From assembly GCF_003202285.1 (NCBI RefSeq), contig NZ_MASW01000007.1, positions 580,090 to 644,089 of the forward strand: a stretch of 64,000 nucleotides of DNA, read 5' to 3'. This DNA comes from Prauserella muralis. GTDB lineage: Bacteria > Actinomycetota > Actinomycetes > Mycobacteriales > Pseudonocardiaceae. How positions within the stretch are numbered: position 1 is the stretch's first letter; the number at the start of each line of letters is the position of its first letter. Made by a program: the position numbers and the translations under genes. This document shows positions 16,802 to 24,872 of this stretch, in pieces. A model generated the notes under the pieces. It was not told where the DNA came from and did not search any database. It worked only from the letters and a program-made list of their open reading frames with translations.

Positions 16802-19381
16802 TCAGCGCCCCGCGCGGTACAGCTGCGCCAGCACGGCGAACGGGTCGGCCGCGCCGCCGCTGTCCACCGCGACGATCCGCCGGCGGAGCCGGAACTGCTC
16901 GGCCGGCGCGATCTCCACGGCGAGCATGCTCATCACCCAGTTGCCTGTCGCGGCGGCCAGCAGGCCCGCCGGGTTCGCGTCGTAGAGGAGGCCGTAGGTC
17001 TGCGGGTCCGTTCCGGTCATGCCGATCCAGGGCTCCGAGGGCGAGTACTCCCGGGGGCTGCCGTAGGGCGTCGTGATGGTCCCGTGGCCCGGGATCCCGG
17101 TGCACTGCCCCGCCCCGTCGTGGTCGATGGCGTCGCCGATCCAGGGCGCGACCGGTGCGGAGCCCGTGTTGCGGAACAGCGACTCGGCGGCGACCCAGGA
17201 GACGTCCGGCTCGATCGTGTAGGTCGTCTCGACGGCCAGCGCGGGGAAGTCGGTCGACGCGCCCGTCGCCCGCACCACGGCGCGCGCGGGCCCGGCCTCG
17301 GTCACCTCGACCCGCTCGTAGCGCACGGTCGCCTGCTGCCACGCCTCGGTGCCCTGCGGCCGCGCGGCCGAGGCGTAGGTCAGGTTGATCCAGTCGAGCT
17401 GGTCGGTCCGCCCGCGCACGGCCATGTCGAGCACCTTCCCGCGCGTGGTGCCGAGCAGCTGGCCGTCCTCGGTCACGGCGGCGACGGCCATCGCCAGTGC
17501 CGCGTTCTCCAGGATCACGTCCGACTCGCCGGCCTCGACGCGGGCACCGGCCAGCCGCTTGCCGGTACCCGCGACCGCGCCCGTGACCCGGGGCAGGGCG
17601 ACGTCGACCCGGACGAGGCGGTCCTCGGTGAGCGTGACGGTGCGCGTGGCGGTCTGGTAGCAGCCCGCGGTGGCGACGACGTCGTAGGTGCCCGCGGTGA
17701 CCAGCAGCCGGTACTCGCCGTCGGCGTCGGTGCTGCCGGTGCTCGCGACGGTTCCGTCGGCCGCCCTCGCCAGCACGGCGACGCCCGCCAGCGGCGTGCC
17801 GTCCGTGGCGTCGGTGACCGTGCCGCTGACGCCGTCGCCTGCGTCGTCGACCCGGCGTGCCCCCGCGACGCCGTCGGCGACGACGAACGACGCCAGCGTG
17901 AAGGCGGGCCCTGCCGCGGCGGCGGGGTCGTTGACGACCTGGATGTCGGTGCGCCACTGCGACGGGGTCACCGTGCAGCGGGCGTAGCCGCGGTGGTCGC
18001 CGTCGAAGAACCGCACGTGCGGGTTCGCCCCCAGCGCCGCGGCGACGTCGTCGCGCCAGCCGCAGCCGGAGCTGATCGACGTGCCGACGAACTCCGTCGC
18101 CAGCGTCTCCGAGCCGGGGTCGGCGAAGTCGGCCTTGAGGTCGTTGACCCACGACGAGTGCCAGTCGCCCGATACGACGACCACATTGGACGGTCGCTGC
18201 TCGGCGAGGAAGGCGAACAGCCGGTCCCGGGCGGCCGCGTAGCCGTCCCACTGGTCGTGGTTGATGCTCACGCCCTCGCCGGTGTCGTAGTCGAAGAAGG
18301 CCATGATGGTCTGCTGCGCGATGACGTTCCACCGCGCCCGCGAGCCGGCGAGCACGTCGAACAGCCAGCGTTCCTGCTCGTCCCCCGTCATCGTCCGCTC
18401 CGGGTCGAGCGCGTCCGGGTCGCGGGGTGCGATGAAGCGGCCGTCGGCCTGGTCGGTCCGGTGCTGGCGCGTGTCCAGCACCACCAGTGAGAGCAGCTCG
18501 CCGAACGTCAGTGACCGGTACAGCGTCATGTCGGGGCCCGACGGCCTGGCCGCGACGCGCAGAGGCAGGTGCTCGTAGTAGGCCTGGAAGGCGTTGGCCC
18601 TCAGCGCGCGGAAGTCCGGGGTGGAGTCCTGCGGGATGTCGCCCGCCCAGTTGTTGTCCACCTCGTGGTCGTCGAAGGTGGTGACGAAGGGAAACGCCGC
18701 GTGGGCGGCCCGCAGGTCCGGCGAGGTCTTGTACCGGGCGTGCAGCACCCGGAAGTCGGCCAGGGTCCGGGTGCTGCCACCCTCGTAGATGTAGTCGCCG
18801 ACGTGCACCACGAAGTCGAGGTCGTCGGCGGCCATGGCGCGGTAGGCCGCGTACCGGCCGCCCGTCCACGCCTGGCAGGAGGCGAGGCCGAACGTCAGCT
18901 TCTCCACGGCCGTCCCGGGCGCGGGCGCGGTCCTGGTCCTGCCGACCGGGCTGACCGCCGTGCCCGCGCGGAAGCGATAGAAGTAGTCCCGGCCCGGCCG
19001 CAGCCCGGTGATCTCCGGATGCACACTGTGGCCGAGCTCAGGCGTCGCCTCCACGGCCCCGCGGCGGACGATGCGGGTGAACCGCTCGTCCTCGGCGACC
19101 TCGTAGCGCACCCCGAACGGCTCGGCGGGCATGCCGCCCCTGCCGTCGGCGGCCAGCGGATCGGGAGCCAGCCTCGTCCACAGCACAACGCCATCGGGCA
19201 GGGGGTCGCCGGAGGCGACTCCCAGGGTGAACGGATCGCCCAGTGCGGGTGGCAGCGCCCGCGCCGTGCCACTGTGCATGGCTCCGGTGCCCAGCAGCAC
19301 CGCGGTGGTGCTCACGCCGCTGAGCTCCAGGAACCGCCGCCGATCGAACCGTCTTCCGTGTGCTGTGCCGCCTCCGGACAT
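16802..19381 (-). CDS. Tat-exported PhoD-family phosphatase/phosphodiesterase with C-terminal beta-domains
   Basis: 859 aa from ATG 19381, with AGGAGG 11 bp upstream. The N-terminus has a twin-arginine signal (DRRRFLELSG plus a hydrophobic stretch), so it is exported folded. A PhoD N-terminal Ig-like domain (FTLGVASGDPLPDGVVLWTRL) is followed by the metallophosphatase domain with HVGDYIYEGG, TTFDDHEVDNNW and VVSGDWHSSW metal-binding motifs. PhoD enzymes need Ca/Fe and release phosphate from phosphodiesters or teichoic acid. After about residue 505 a carboxypeptidase-regulatory-like domain (GVSGTVTDATDGTPLAGV) and a further beta-rich ~270-aa module follow, making it clearly longer than the ~500-560-aa family norm. 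Confidence 0.85.
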   Translation of the reverse strand: MSGGGTAHGRRFDRRRFLELSGVSTTAVLLGTGAMHSGTARALPPALGDPFTLGVASGDPLPDGVVLWTRLAPDPLAADGRGGMPAEPFGVRYEVAEDERFTRIVRRGAVEATPELGHSVHPEITGLRPGRDYFYRFRAGTAVSPVGRTRTAPAPGTAVEKLTFGLASCQAWTGGRYAAYRAMAADDLDFVVHVGDYIYEGGSTRTLADFRVLHARYKTSPDLRAAHAAFPFVTTFDDHEVDNNWAGDIPQDSTPDFRALRANAFQAYYEHLPLRVAARPSGPDMTLYRSLTFGELLSLVVLDTRQHRTDQADGRFIAPRDPDALDPERTMTGDEQERWLFDVLAGSRARWNVIAQQTIMAFFDYDTGEGVSINHDQWDGYAAARDRLFAFLAEQRPSNVVVVSGDWHSSWVNDLKADFADPGSETLATEFVGTSISSGCGWRDDVAAALGANPHVRFFDGDHRGYARCTVTPSQWRTDIQVVNDPAAAAGPAFTLASFVVADGVAGARRVDDAGDGVSGTVTDATDGTPLAGVAVLARAADGTVASTGSTDADGEYRLLVTAGTYDVVATAGCYQTATRTVTLTEDRLVRVDVALPRVTGAVAGTGKRLAGARVEAGESDVILENAALAMAVAAVTEDGQLLGTTRGKVLDMAVRGRTDQLDWINLTYASAARPQGTEAWQQATVRYERVEVTEAGPARAVVRATGASTDFPALAVETTYTIEPDVSWVAAESLFRNTGSAPVAPWIGDAIDHDGAGQCTGIPGHGTITTPYGSPREYSPSEPWIGMTGTDPQTYGLLYDANPAGLLAAATGNWVMSMLAVEIAPAEQFRLRRRIVAVDSGGAADPFAVLAQLYRAGR

Positions 19382-19511
19382 CGGGGGCCTCCTCGCCTGA
19401 CGTTCGCCGATGCTGTCGGCGAACGACCCTGCCCGGGACAGACGACTGCCAGATGTCACAGAAGCCACTGTGGAATGAACCTTGTGCGCGGGCGCCTGCC
19501 ACGGAGGCGGC

Positions 19512-19913
19512 TCAGGTCGCTGCCGGGGCGCTCAGCTGCCAGGAGACGCCGTAGCGGTCGTTGACCCAGCCGAACGGGCCGAACCCGTAGTCGTCGAGCG
19601 GCATCAGCGCCTCGCGATCCTCCAGCAGCAGGTCGTAGACCCGGGCCAGCTGCTCCTTCGAGTCGCAGGTGACGAACAGTGAGACCGACGGCGTGAAGTC
19701 GAACTCGTGGGTCACCCAGCTGTCGCTGCAACGGACCCGCTGCCCCGCGACGGTGAACTCGGCCATCACGACGGTGCCTTCGGGCCCGGGCCCCTCGGCC
19801 CCGTAGCGCTGGTCGGTGAGCACCGCGTCGCCCGGGAACAGGGAGACGTAGAACGACATCGCCTCAGCGGCCTCGCCCTTCTGGAACATCAGGAACGGCA
19901 CGAGATCGGCCAT
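19512..19913 (-). CDS. VOC / PhnB-like (glyoxalase fold) protein
   Basis: 133 aa. MADLVPFLMFQKGEAAEAMSFY and the C-terminal FGPFGWVNDRYGVSWQL are typical of the PhnB/3-demethylubiquinone-methyltransferase-like branch of the vicinal-oxygen-chelate superfamily. The full metal-ligand set of true glyoxalases is not evident. The specific substrate is unknown. It lies 130 bp upstream of the PhoD start on the same strand. Confidence 0.8.
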   Translation of the reverse strand: MADLVPFLMFQKGEAAEAMSFYVSLFPGDAVLTDQRYGAEGPGPEGTVVMAEFTVAGQRVRCSDSWVTHEFDFTPSVSLFVTCDSKEQLARVYDLLLEDREALMPLDDYGFGPFGWVNDRYGVSWQLSAPAAT

Positions 19914-20057
19914 GGCGGGTCAGTCCCTTCGACGAATCGGATGTGGACGGCACCCACCCTCGTGCCGACAACTTGTGCTGTCAAGACAACCGCTACTGCC
20001 GGTTGCTCGGCGCAGCTCTTCCCGGTCACGAGCCCGAGCAGGCCGGAACCGCAGTCG

Positions 20058-20978
20058 TCAGGTGTCGGTGGAGTCGTTGCGCCCCTGTTCGGCGAGAAAC
20101 TTCTCGAACTGGCTGGCCAGCTCGTCGGCCGTGGGCACGTGGCCGTCGTCGGCGAGCAGGTTGTCCTCCGGCCGCGCGGTCGTGAACGCGTCGTACTGCC
20201 GCTCCAGGGCCTGCACGACCTCGGCGACCTCCGCCGACTCGCTCACCTGGCGGTCCACCTCCACATCGGTGCGCTCGGCAGCCTCGCGCAGCGTGTCGGA
20301 GGGCAGCGCGAGCCCGGTCGCCCGTGCGATGGCGTCGAGCAGCGTCAGCCCCGCCGCCGGGTAGGTGGTCTGCGCGAGATAGTGCGGCACGTGCGCGGCG
20401 AAGCCGAGCGCGTCGTGGCCTGCCTCGCCCAGCCTCAGCTCCAGCAGAGCAGCCGCGCTGCCGGGGATCTGCACGTCGTTGAACAACGGGCGGTAGCCGG
20501 CCACGAGGTCGGCCCGCGTCGCGTGTGCGGTGACACCGAGCGGCCGGGTGTGCGGGACGCCCATCGGGATGCCGTGGAAATTGACGGCAAGGCGCACCTG
20601 CCACCGCTCCACGAGCGCCCGCACGGCAGCGGCGAAGGCCTCCCACTCGCGATCCGGCTCCGGTCCGGTGAGGAGCAGGAACGGTGTGCCGTCGGCATCG
20701 TGCAGCAGCCGCACCACCAGCTCCGGTGCGTGGTAGTCGGACCAGTGGTCACCCGAGTAGGTCATCATCGGCCGCCGCGACCGATAGTCGACGAGCCGGT
20801 CCACGTCGAACCGCGCGACGACGGGACCGTCGAGCTCGTCGCTCAGCAGCTCCACCACGGAGCCGCCCGCGGAACCCGCGTCGATGAACCCGTCGAAGTG
20901 GTACAGCAGCACCGCTCCCTCGAGCACCGGGACGTCGGAATCCAGTTCGTACAGCTCCTCAGGATCCGACACCACCAC
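20058..20978 (-). CDS. PAC2 family protein (proteasome assembly chaperone-like)
   Basis: 306 aa. The start LYELDSDVPVLEGAVLLYHFDGFIDAG, the central DYRSRRPMMTY, and LLTGPEPDREWEAF are conserved hallmarks of the actinobacterial PAC2 family; the C-terminal tail is acidic and helical (ADELASQFEKFLAEQ). The fold resembles eukaryotic PAC2 and archaeal PbaB. Its function in actinobacteria is not established; a role with the 20S proteasome is only suggested by homology. Divergent from the ROK regulator at 21100. Confidence 0.85.
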   Translation of the reverse strand: MVVSDPEELYELDSDVPVLEGAVLLYHFDGFIDAGSAGGSVVELLSDELDGPVVARFDVDRLVDYRSRRPMMTYSGDHWSDYHAPELVVRLLHDADGTPFLLLTGPEPDREWEAFAAAVRALVERWQVRLAVNFHGIPMGVPHTRPLGVTAHATRADLVAGYRPLFNDVQIPGSAAALLELRLGEAGHDALGFAAHVPHYLAQTTYPAAGLTLLDAIARATGLALPSDTLREAAERTDVEVDRQVSESAEVAEVVQALERQYDAFTTARPEDNLLADDGHVPTADELASQFEKFLAEQGRNDSTDT

Positions 20979-21099
20979 GAACCTCCCTCACATCCACTGT
21001 CTCCACAGCCGGTACCAACGCGCACGGCCCCTCGGTCCATCCCATCACATCGGCGCGGTTCGCAGGCAAGAAAGCGGCCGTGTCGGTCTGTGAGCACCG

Positions 21100-22416
21100 A
21101 TGCGCGTAGTGGAAGATGTTCAGGTGCAAGCGCTCACCCCGGACTACGTCGACAGCCTGGCGACCGTGCTCGACCTCGTGCGCACGGGCGCGGCCAGAAC
21201 CCGGCCCGAGCTCGGCCGCCGTTCCGGTCTCGGCCGGACGGTGGTGACGCAGCGAGTCAACCAGCTGACGGAGTGCGGCCTGCTCGAGGAGGGCGCGCTC
21301 GGCCCGTCCAGTGGTGGCCGCGCGCCCCGGGAGCTGCGCTTCCGCGCGGGCGCCGGTGTCATCCTCGCGGCGGAGCTGGGTGCCACCAGCATCGGCGTCG
21401 GCGTGACCGACCTGGCAGGCACGGTGCTCGCCGAGCGCGAGGAGCTCGCCGACATCGCACTGGGACCGGAGCCGGTGCTCGACCGCGTCGAGCAGCTGTT
21501 CGACGAGCTGCTGGCCGAGGTGCGTGCCACCGGCGGCGATGCGGAGGCGACAGTCTGGGGTGTCGGCATCGGACTGCCCGGCCCCGTCGAGTTCGCCACC
21601 GGACGGCCGAGCGCGCCGCCGATCATGCCGGGGTGGGACGGCTATCCGGTGCGCGATCGCCTCACCGCGCGGTTCTCCGCGCCGGTGTGGGTCGACAACG
21701 AGGTCAACACGATGGCGCTCGGCGAGCTGCGCGCGGGCTCGGCCAAGGGCCAGAGCGACATCCTCTACGTCAAGATCGGCACCGGCATCGGCGCCGGGCT
21801 GGTGTCGGGCGGGCGCCTGCACCGCGGCAGCCAGGGCTGTGCGGGCGACATCGGGCACGCCGCCGTGGCGGACGAGGAGAACGTGGTGTGCCGATGCGGC
21901 AACACCGGCTGTCTCGAGGCCTACGCGGGCGGCGCGGCGCTCGCCAGGGACGGTCTGGCGGCCGCACGCGAGGGCCGCAGCGAGTTCCTGGCCGGAGTGC
22001 TGGCCGAGACGGGAACGGTCACCGCGGGGGACGTCTCCCGCGCGGCGCAGAGCGGCGACCGGACGTCGGTGGAGCTGCTGACCAGGGCCGGGCGGCTCAT
22101 CGGCAGCCTGCTGGCGACGCTGGTGAGCTTCTACAATCCCGCGTTGGTCATCATCGGCGGCGGTGTCGCCGCCGCGGGCGATCTGCTGCTCGCGGCCGTG
22201 CGGGAGTCGGTCTACCGCCGGTCGCTGCCGCTGGCGACCCGCGAGTTGCGCATCGCGCGCTCGGCTCTGTCCGACCGCGCGGGGCTCGTCGGCGCGGCGT
22301 TCATGGTGATCGATGAGGTGTTCGCGCCCGAACGGCTCGCGCACTGGGTGGACCGGGGTTCCCCCGCGGGCGATCCGGACCTGGTGGACGTGCCGCTGCG
22401 CACGCCGTTGCTCTGA
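21100..22416 (+). CDS. ROK family transcriptional regulator
   Basis: 438 aa: an N-terminal winged helix (about residues 15-75; ARTRPELGRRSGLGRTVVTQRVNQL), then an actin-like ROK domain with VWGVGIGLPGPVEF, the catalytic-type VDNEVNTMALGE and the zinc-binding CRCGNTGCLEAYAGG (Cys-X-Cys-G-X2-G-Cys). Such proteins are repressors of sugar-uptake or sugar-use genes that sense a sugar or phosphosugar. No sugar genes adjoin, so the target is unknown. A 10-bp-stem hairpin follows the stop. Confidence 0.88.
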   Translation: MRVVEDVQVQALTPDYVDSLATVLDLVRTGAARTRPELGRRSGLGRTVVTQRVNQLTECGLLEEGALGPSSGGRAPRELRFRAGAGVILAAELGATSIGVGVTDLAGTVLAEREELADIALGPEPVLDRVEQLFDELLAEVRATGGDAEATVWGVGIGLPGPVEFATGRPSAPPIMPGWDGYPVRDRLTARFSAPVWVDNEVNTMALGELRAGSAKGQSDILYVKIGTGIGAGLVSGGRLHRGSQGCAGDIGHAAVADEENVVCRCGNTGCLEAYAGGAALARDGLAAAREGRSEFLAGVLAETGTVTAGDVSRAAQSGDRTSVELLTRAGRLIGSLLATLVSFYNPALVIIGGGVAAAGDLLLAAVRESVYRRSLPLATRELRIARSALSDRAGLVGAAFMVIDEVFAPERLAHWVDRGSPAGDPDLVDVPLRTPLL

Positions 22417-22419
22417 GCA

Positions 22420-22454
22420 GCCCGGCGACGCGATCGCCTGCCGGGTCGCCGGGC
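22420..22454 (+). terminator. Hairpin after the ROK gene
   Basis: GCCCGGCGAC at 22420-22429 pairs exactly with GTCGCCGGGC at 22445-22454 (15-nt loop), immediately after the ROK stop. TAGCCT at 22461-22466 right behind it is a plausible -10 for the next gene, whose GTG start at 22473 would then be leaderless. Confidence 0.55.
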
Positions 22455-22472
22455 AGGCGCTAGCCTGGAGTC

Positions 22473-23093
22473 GTGCCCGACCGCGTCTACGGTGGCCGTT
22501 CGACCGCCGACCGCCGCGCCGAACGCAGGCGGCGGCTGCTCGATGCCGGGTTGGAGCAGTTCGGCACGGCGGGCTACGCGGCCACCTCGATCGAGAAGCT
22601 CTGCGCCGTCGCCGGGGTGTCCACGCGCAACTTCTACGAGGAGTTCCCCAGCCGTGAGGCGCTGCTGACGGCCCTGTACGACGAGGTGCACGAGCGGGCA
22701 CTGCGCAGGGTGGCCGACGCGTTCGCGTCGGCGGCGGGCGAGCCGCTGGCGCGCCGCGTCGAACTGGCCGTGTGGGCCTACATCACCGCCACCGCACAGG
22801 ACCCACGCTGGGCTCGACTGTCCTCTGTGGAGATAGTCGGGGTGAGCGAGGCCGTGGAGCGGCACCGTCTCGCGTGGCGTGATCGCTGGGTGCGGTTCCT
22901 GGAGGCCGAGGCAAGGCGGGCCGTCGAGCGCGGCGAGGCCATGTCGCGCAACTTCCACCTCAGCGCCGTGGCGCTGATCGGCGCCGTCAACGAACTCGTC
23001 TACCACTGGGCGAACTGCGAGCACCGCATCCCGGTCGACGAGGTGGTGGCCGAGATCGTGCGGGTGGCCACGGCCGCGCTCACCGGTCCCTGA
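22473..23093 (+). CDS. TetR family transcriptional regulator
   Basis: 206 aa. The HTH at about residues 15-60 reads FGTAGYAATSIEKLCAVAGV then STRNFYEEF, a standard TetR recognition region; a C-terminal ligand domain follows. The start GTG 22473 lies 7 bp after a -10-like TAGCCT, suggesting a leaderless mRNA. Its 3' end overlaps the convergent GntR gene by 14 bp. The targets are unknown. Confidence 0.85.
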   Translation: MPDRVYGGRSTADRRAERRRRLLDAGLEQFGTAGYAATSIEKLCAVAGVSTRNFYEEFPSREALLTALYDEVHERALRRVADAFASAAGEPLARRVELAVWAYITATAQDPRWARLSSVEIVGVSEAVERHRLAWRDRWVRFLEAEARRAVERGEAMSRNFHLSAVALIGAVNELVYHWANCEHRIPVDEVVAEIVRVATAALTGP

Positions 23094-23853
23094 CCGCGTC
23101 GGGTGGCAGGCCGATGAACATGGTCTCGTGCAGCACGGCGACGTGGCGCTCGGCGATGCCCGCGGCGGTGCCGGCGTCACGATCGCGCAACGCCGCCACC
23201 AGCCCGCGATGCTCCTCATTGGACTCTCGCAGGTACTCCATCGGATAGGGCAGGTAGAACCGGTACAGCTCACGCAGCGCCTGCCCGTACTGCTCGACGG
23301 CTGCCCCGACGCCGCTGGCCTCGGCCAGCGTGAGGTGAAACCGCTCGTCGTGGCCGTGGAACTCCGCCCAGCTGGTGGCCTCGTCCATGGCCTCCACCAG
23401 CGCGCCGAGCCGGTCGAGGTCGGCGTCGTCGGCGTGAGCGGCGGCCAGGTGGGTCACGCCGCACTCCAGCACGAGCCTGCGGTCGATCAGCATGCGCACC
23501 TCGCCCGCCGCCGAGCGGTAGGCGGCCGTGGAGGTCACGGCGGCGCGAGCCGGTCGCGCCGCGACGCGGGTGCCACCTCCCCGGCCCCTGATGCGCTCCA
23601 GTACGCCGTCGCCGACCAGCGACACCAGCGCCCGCCGCGCGGTCATCTCCGACACCTCGAGCGCGGCGGCGATCCGGTCGCTCGGGGGCAGCCACTCCCC
23701 CGGCCGGAGCAGGCCCAGTTCGACGGCGAGCGCGATGCGCGCCCGCACGGTCTCCAGAGCCGACAGCCTGCGAATCCCAGACAGCTCCGGCGCGGTGAGC
23801 CTGGCCGGGGGCACGGTCGGCTGGCTGGAGGGGACGTCGGAGTGGCCCGGCAT
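23080..23853 (-). CDS. GntR family regulator, FadR (FCD) subfamily
   Basis: 257 aa. The winged helix (about residues 30-95) contains LPPSDRIAAALEVSEMTARRALVSLVGDGVLERIRGRGGGTRV. The FCD domain shows the metal-ligand pattern: RRLVLECGVTHLA, then HGHDERFHLTL with His residues, and a C-terminal HR/EHRGLVAALRDRD plus ERH. It is divergent from the nitrilase/permease pair at 23937 and is the obvious candidate to repress it, releasing on binding the substrate of that pathway. Confidence 0.88.
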   Translation of the reverse strand: MPGHSDVPSSQPTVPPARLTAPELSGIRRLSALETVRARIALAVELGLLRPGEWLPPSDRIAAALEVSEMTARRALVSLVGDGVLERIRGRGGGTRVAARPARAAVTSTAAYRSAAGEVRMLIDRRLVLECGVTHLAAAHADDADLDRLGALVEAMDEATSWAEFHGHDERFHLTLAEASGVGAAVEQYGQALRELYRFYLPYPMEYLRESNEEHRGLVAALRDRDAGTAAGIAERHVAVLHETMFIGLPPDAVRDR

Positions 23854-23936
23854 GGCCCCATGCTAGCCACCTCCGGCGAAAACTGTTCAGGATGAGCACT
23901 CTTGTTTAACTGCTCAACTTGATTTATTTTCTCCGG
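23854..23936. promoter_or_regulatory. AT-rich divergent control region, GntR / nitrilase
   Basis: This 83-bp gap contains CTTGTTTAACTGCTCAACTT and TTGATTTATTTT, unusually AT-rich for this genome. AGTT occurs twice on the minus strand 4 bp apart (AGTTgagcAGTT). FadR-subfamily sites are short AT-rich quasi-palindromes, so the operator probably lies here, but I cannot define its borders. Confidence 0.4.
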
Positions 23937-24830
23937 GTGTCTTCCGAGTCCCGCCCGCTGCCGGTGGCGCTGGTGCAGGCGGCGCCGCTGCCCGCGACGG
24001 CGCCGCCACGCGACTTCGCCGCCGACGTCGAGGCCGTCGCCGCCCGGCTGCCCCGCGCCGCACTCGTCGCCTACCCCGAACTGCACCTGTGCGGCGTCAC
24101 GGGCAGCAGGGCGGAACGGGACGCGCGGCTGCGCGCCGCCGCCGAGCCGCTGACCGGGCCGCGCGTGCGGCTGCTGGCCGAACTTGCGGGCGACCTCGGC
24201 ATCTGGCTGCTGCCGGGCACCGTGTGCGAGCGGGACGAGGGCGGCAGGCTGTACAACACGGCGCTGGCCTTCTCCCCCGAGGGCACACTGGCCGCCTCCT
24301 ACCGCAAGGTGTTCCCCTGGCGCCCCTACGAGCCCTACGACCCCGGCGAGGAGTTCGTCGTCTTCGACGCGCCCGGTGTCGGCCGCCTGGGGTTCTCCAT
24401 CTGCTACGACGCCTGGTTCCCGGAGACGGCCCGGCACCTGGCGTGGCTGGGCGCCGAGGTGATCGTCAACCCCGTGCAGACCACCACCCGAGACCGGCCG
24501 CAGGAGATCGTGCTCGCCCGCGCCAGCGCCATCGCCAACCAGGTGTTCGTGCTGAGCGTCAACGCCGCGGGGCCGGTCGGCACCGGGCACAGCCTCGTCG
24601 TCGACCCGGAGGGCCACGTGCGCGCCGAGACCCCGGGCCCGGACCCGGCCGTGCTCACCGACGTGCTGGACCTCGGCGCCGTCACCCGCACCCGCCGGTC
24701 CGGCACGGCCGGGCTCAACCGCATGTGGGAGCAGTTCACCGACGCCGACGCGCCGCTGGAGCTACCGCTCTATCAGGGCCGCATCGATCCCCGCCGCTGG
24801 CGCCCGGCCACCCCGGACCCGCCGCGCTGA
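23937..24830 (+). CDS. Carbon-nitrogen hydrolase (nitrilase superfamily)
   Basis: 297 aa from GTG 23937. The catalytic triad of the superfamily is visible: Glu48 in YPELHLCG, Lys124 in SYRKVFPW, and Cys156 in SICYDAWFPE. The length and KVFPWRPYEPYDPGEEF loop fit aliphatic amidase/omega-amidase-like branches rather than NAD synthetase or Lnt fusions. It hydrolyses an amide or N-carbamoyl bond in the cytoplasm. It is followed 42 bp later by an APC permease, and a divergent GntR gene controls the pair: likely import and deamidation of a nitrogen compound. Confidence 0.85.
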   Translation: MSSESRPLPVALVQAAPLPATAPPRDFAADVEAVAARLPRAALVAYPELHLCGVTGSRAERDARLRAAAEPLTGPRVRLLAELAGDLGIWLLPGTVCERDEGGRLYNTALAFSPEGTLAASYRKVFPWRPYEPYDPGEEFVVFDAPGVGRLGFSICYDAWFPETARHLAWLGAEVIVNPVQTTTRDRPQEIVLARASAIANQVFVLSVNAAGPVGTGHSLVVDPEGHVRAETPGPDPAVLTDVLDLGAVTRTRRSGTAGLNRMWEQFTDADAPLELPLYQGRIDPRRWRPATPDPPR

Positions 24831-24872
24831 ACCGCAGGCCGACCTCGTCCTCCACCGCCACCAGGAGCATCC

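Noticed and set aside
22540..23100. ROK/TetR/GntR cluster as a sugar-utilisation island
   Set aside because: No transporter or catabolic enzyme for sugars is nearby; the GntR gene fits the nitrilase pair instead.
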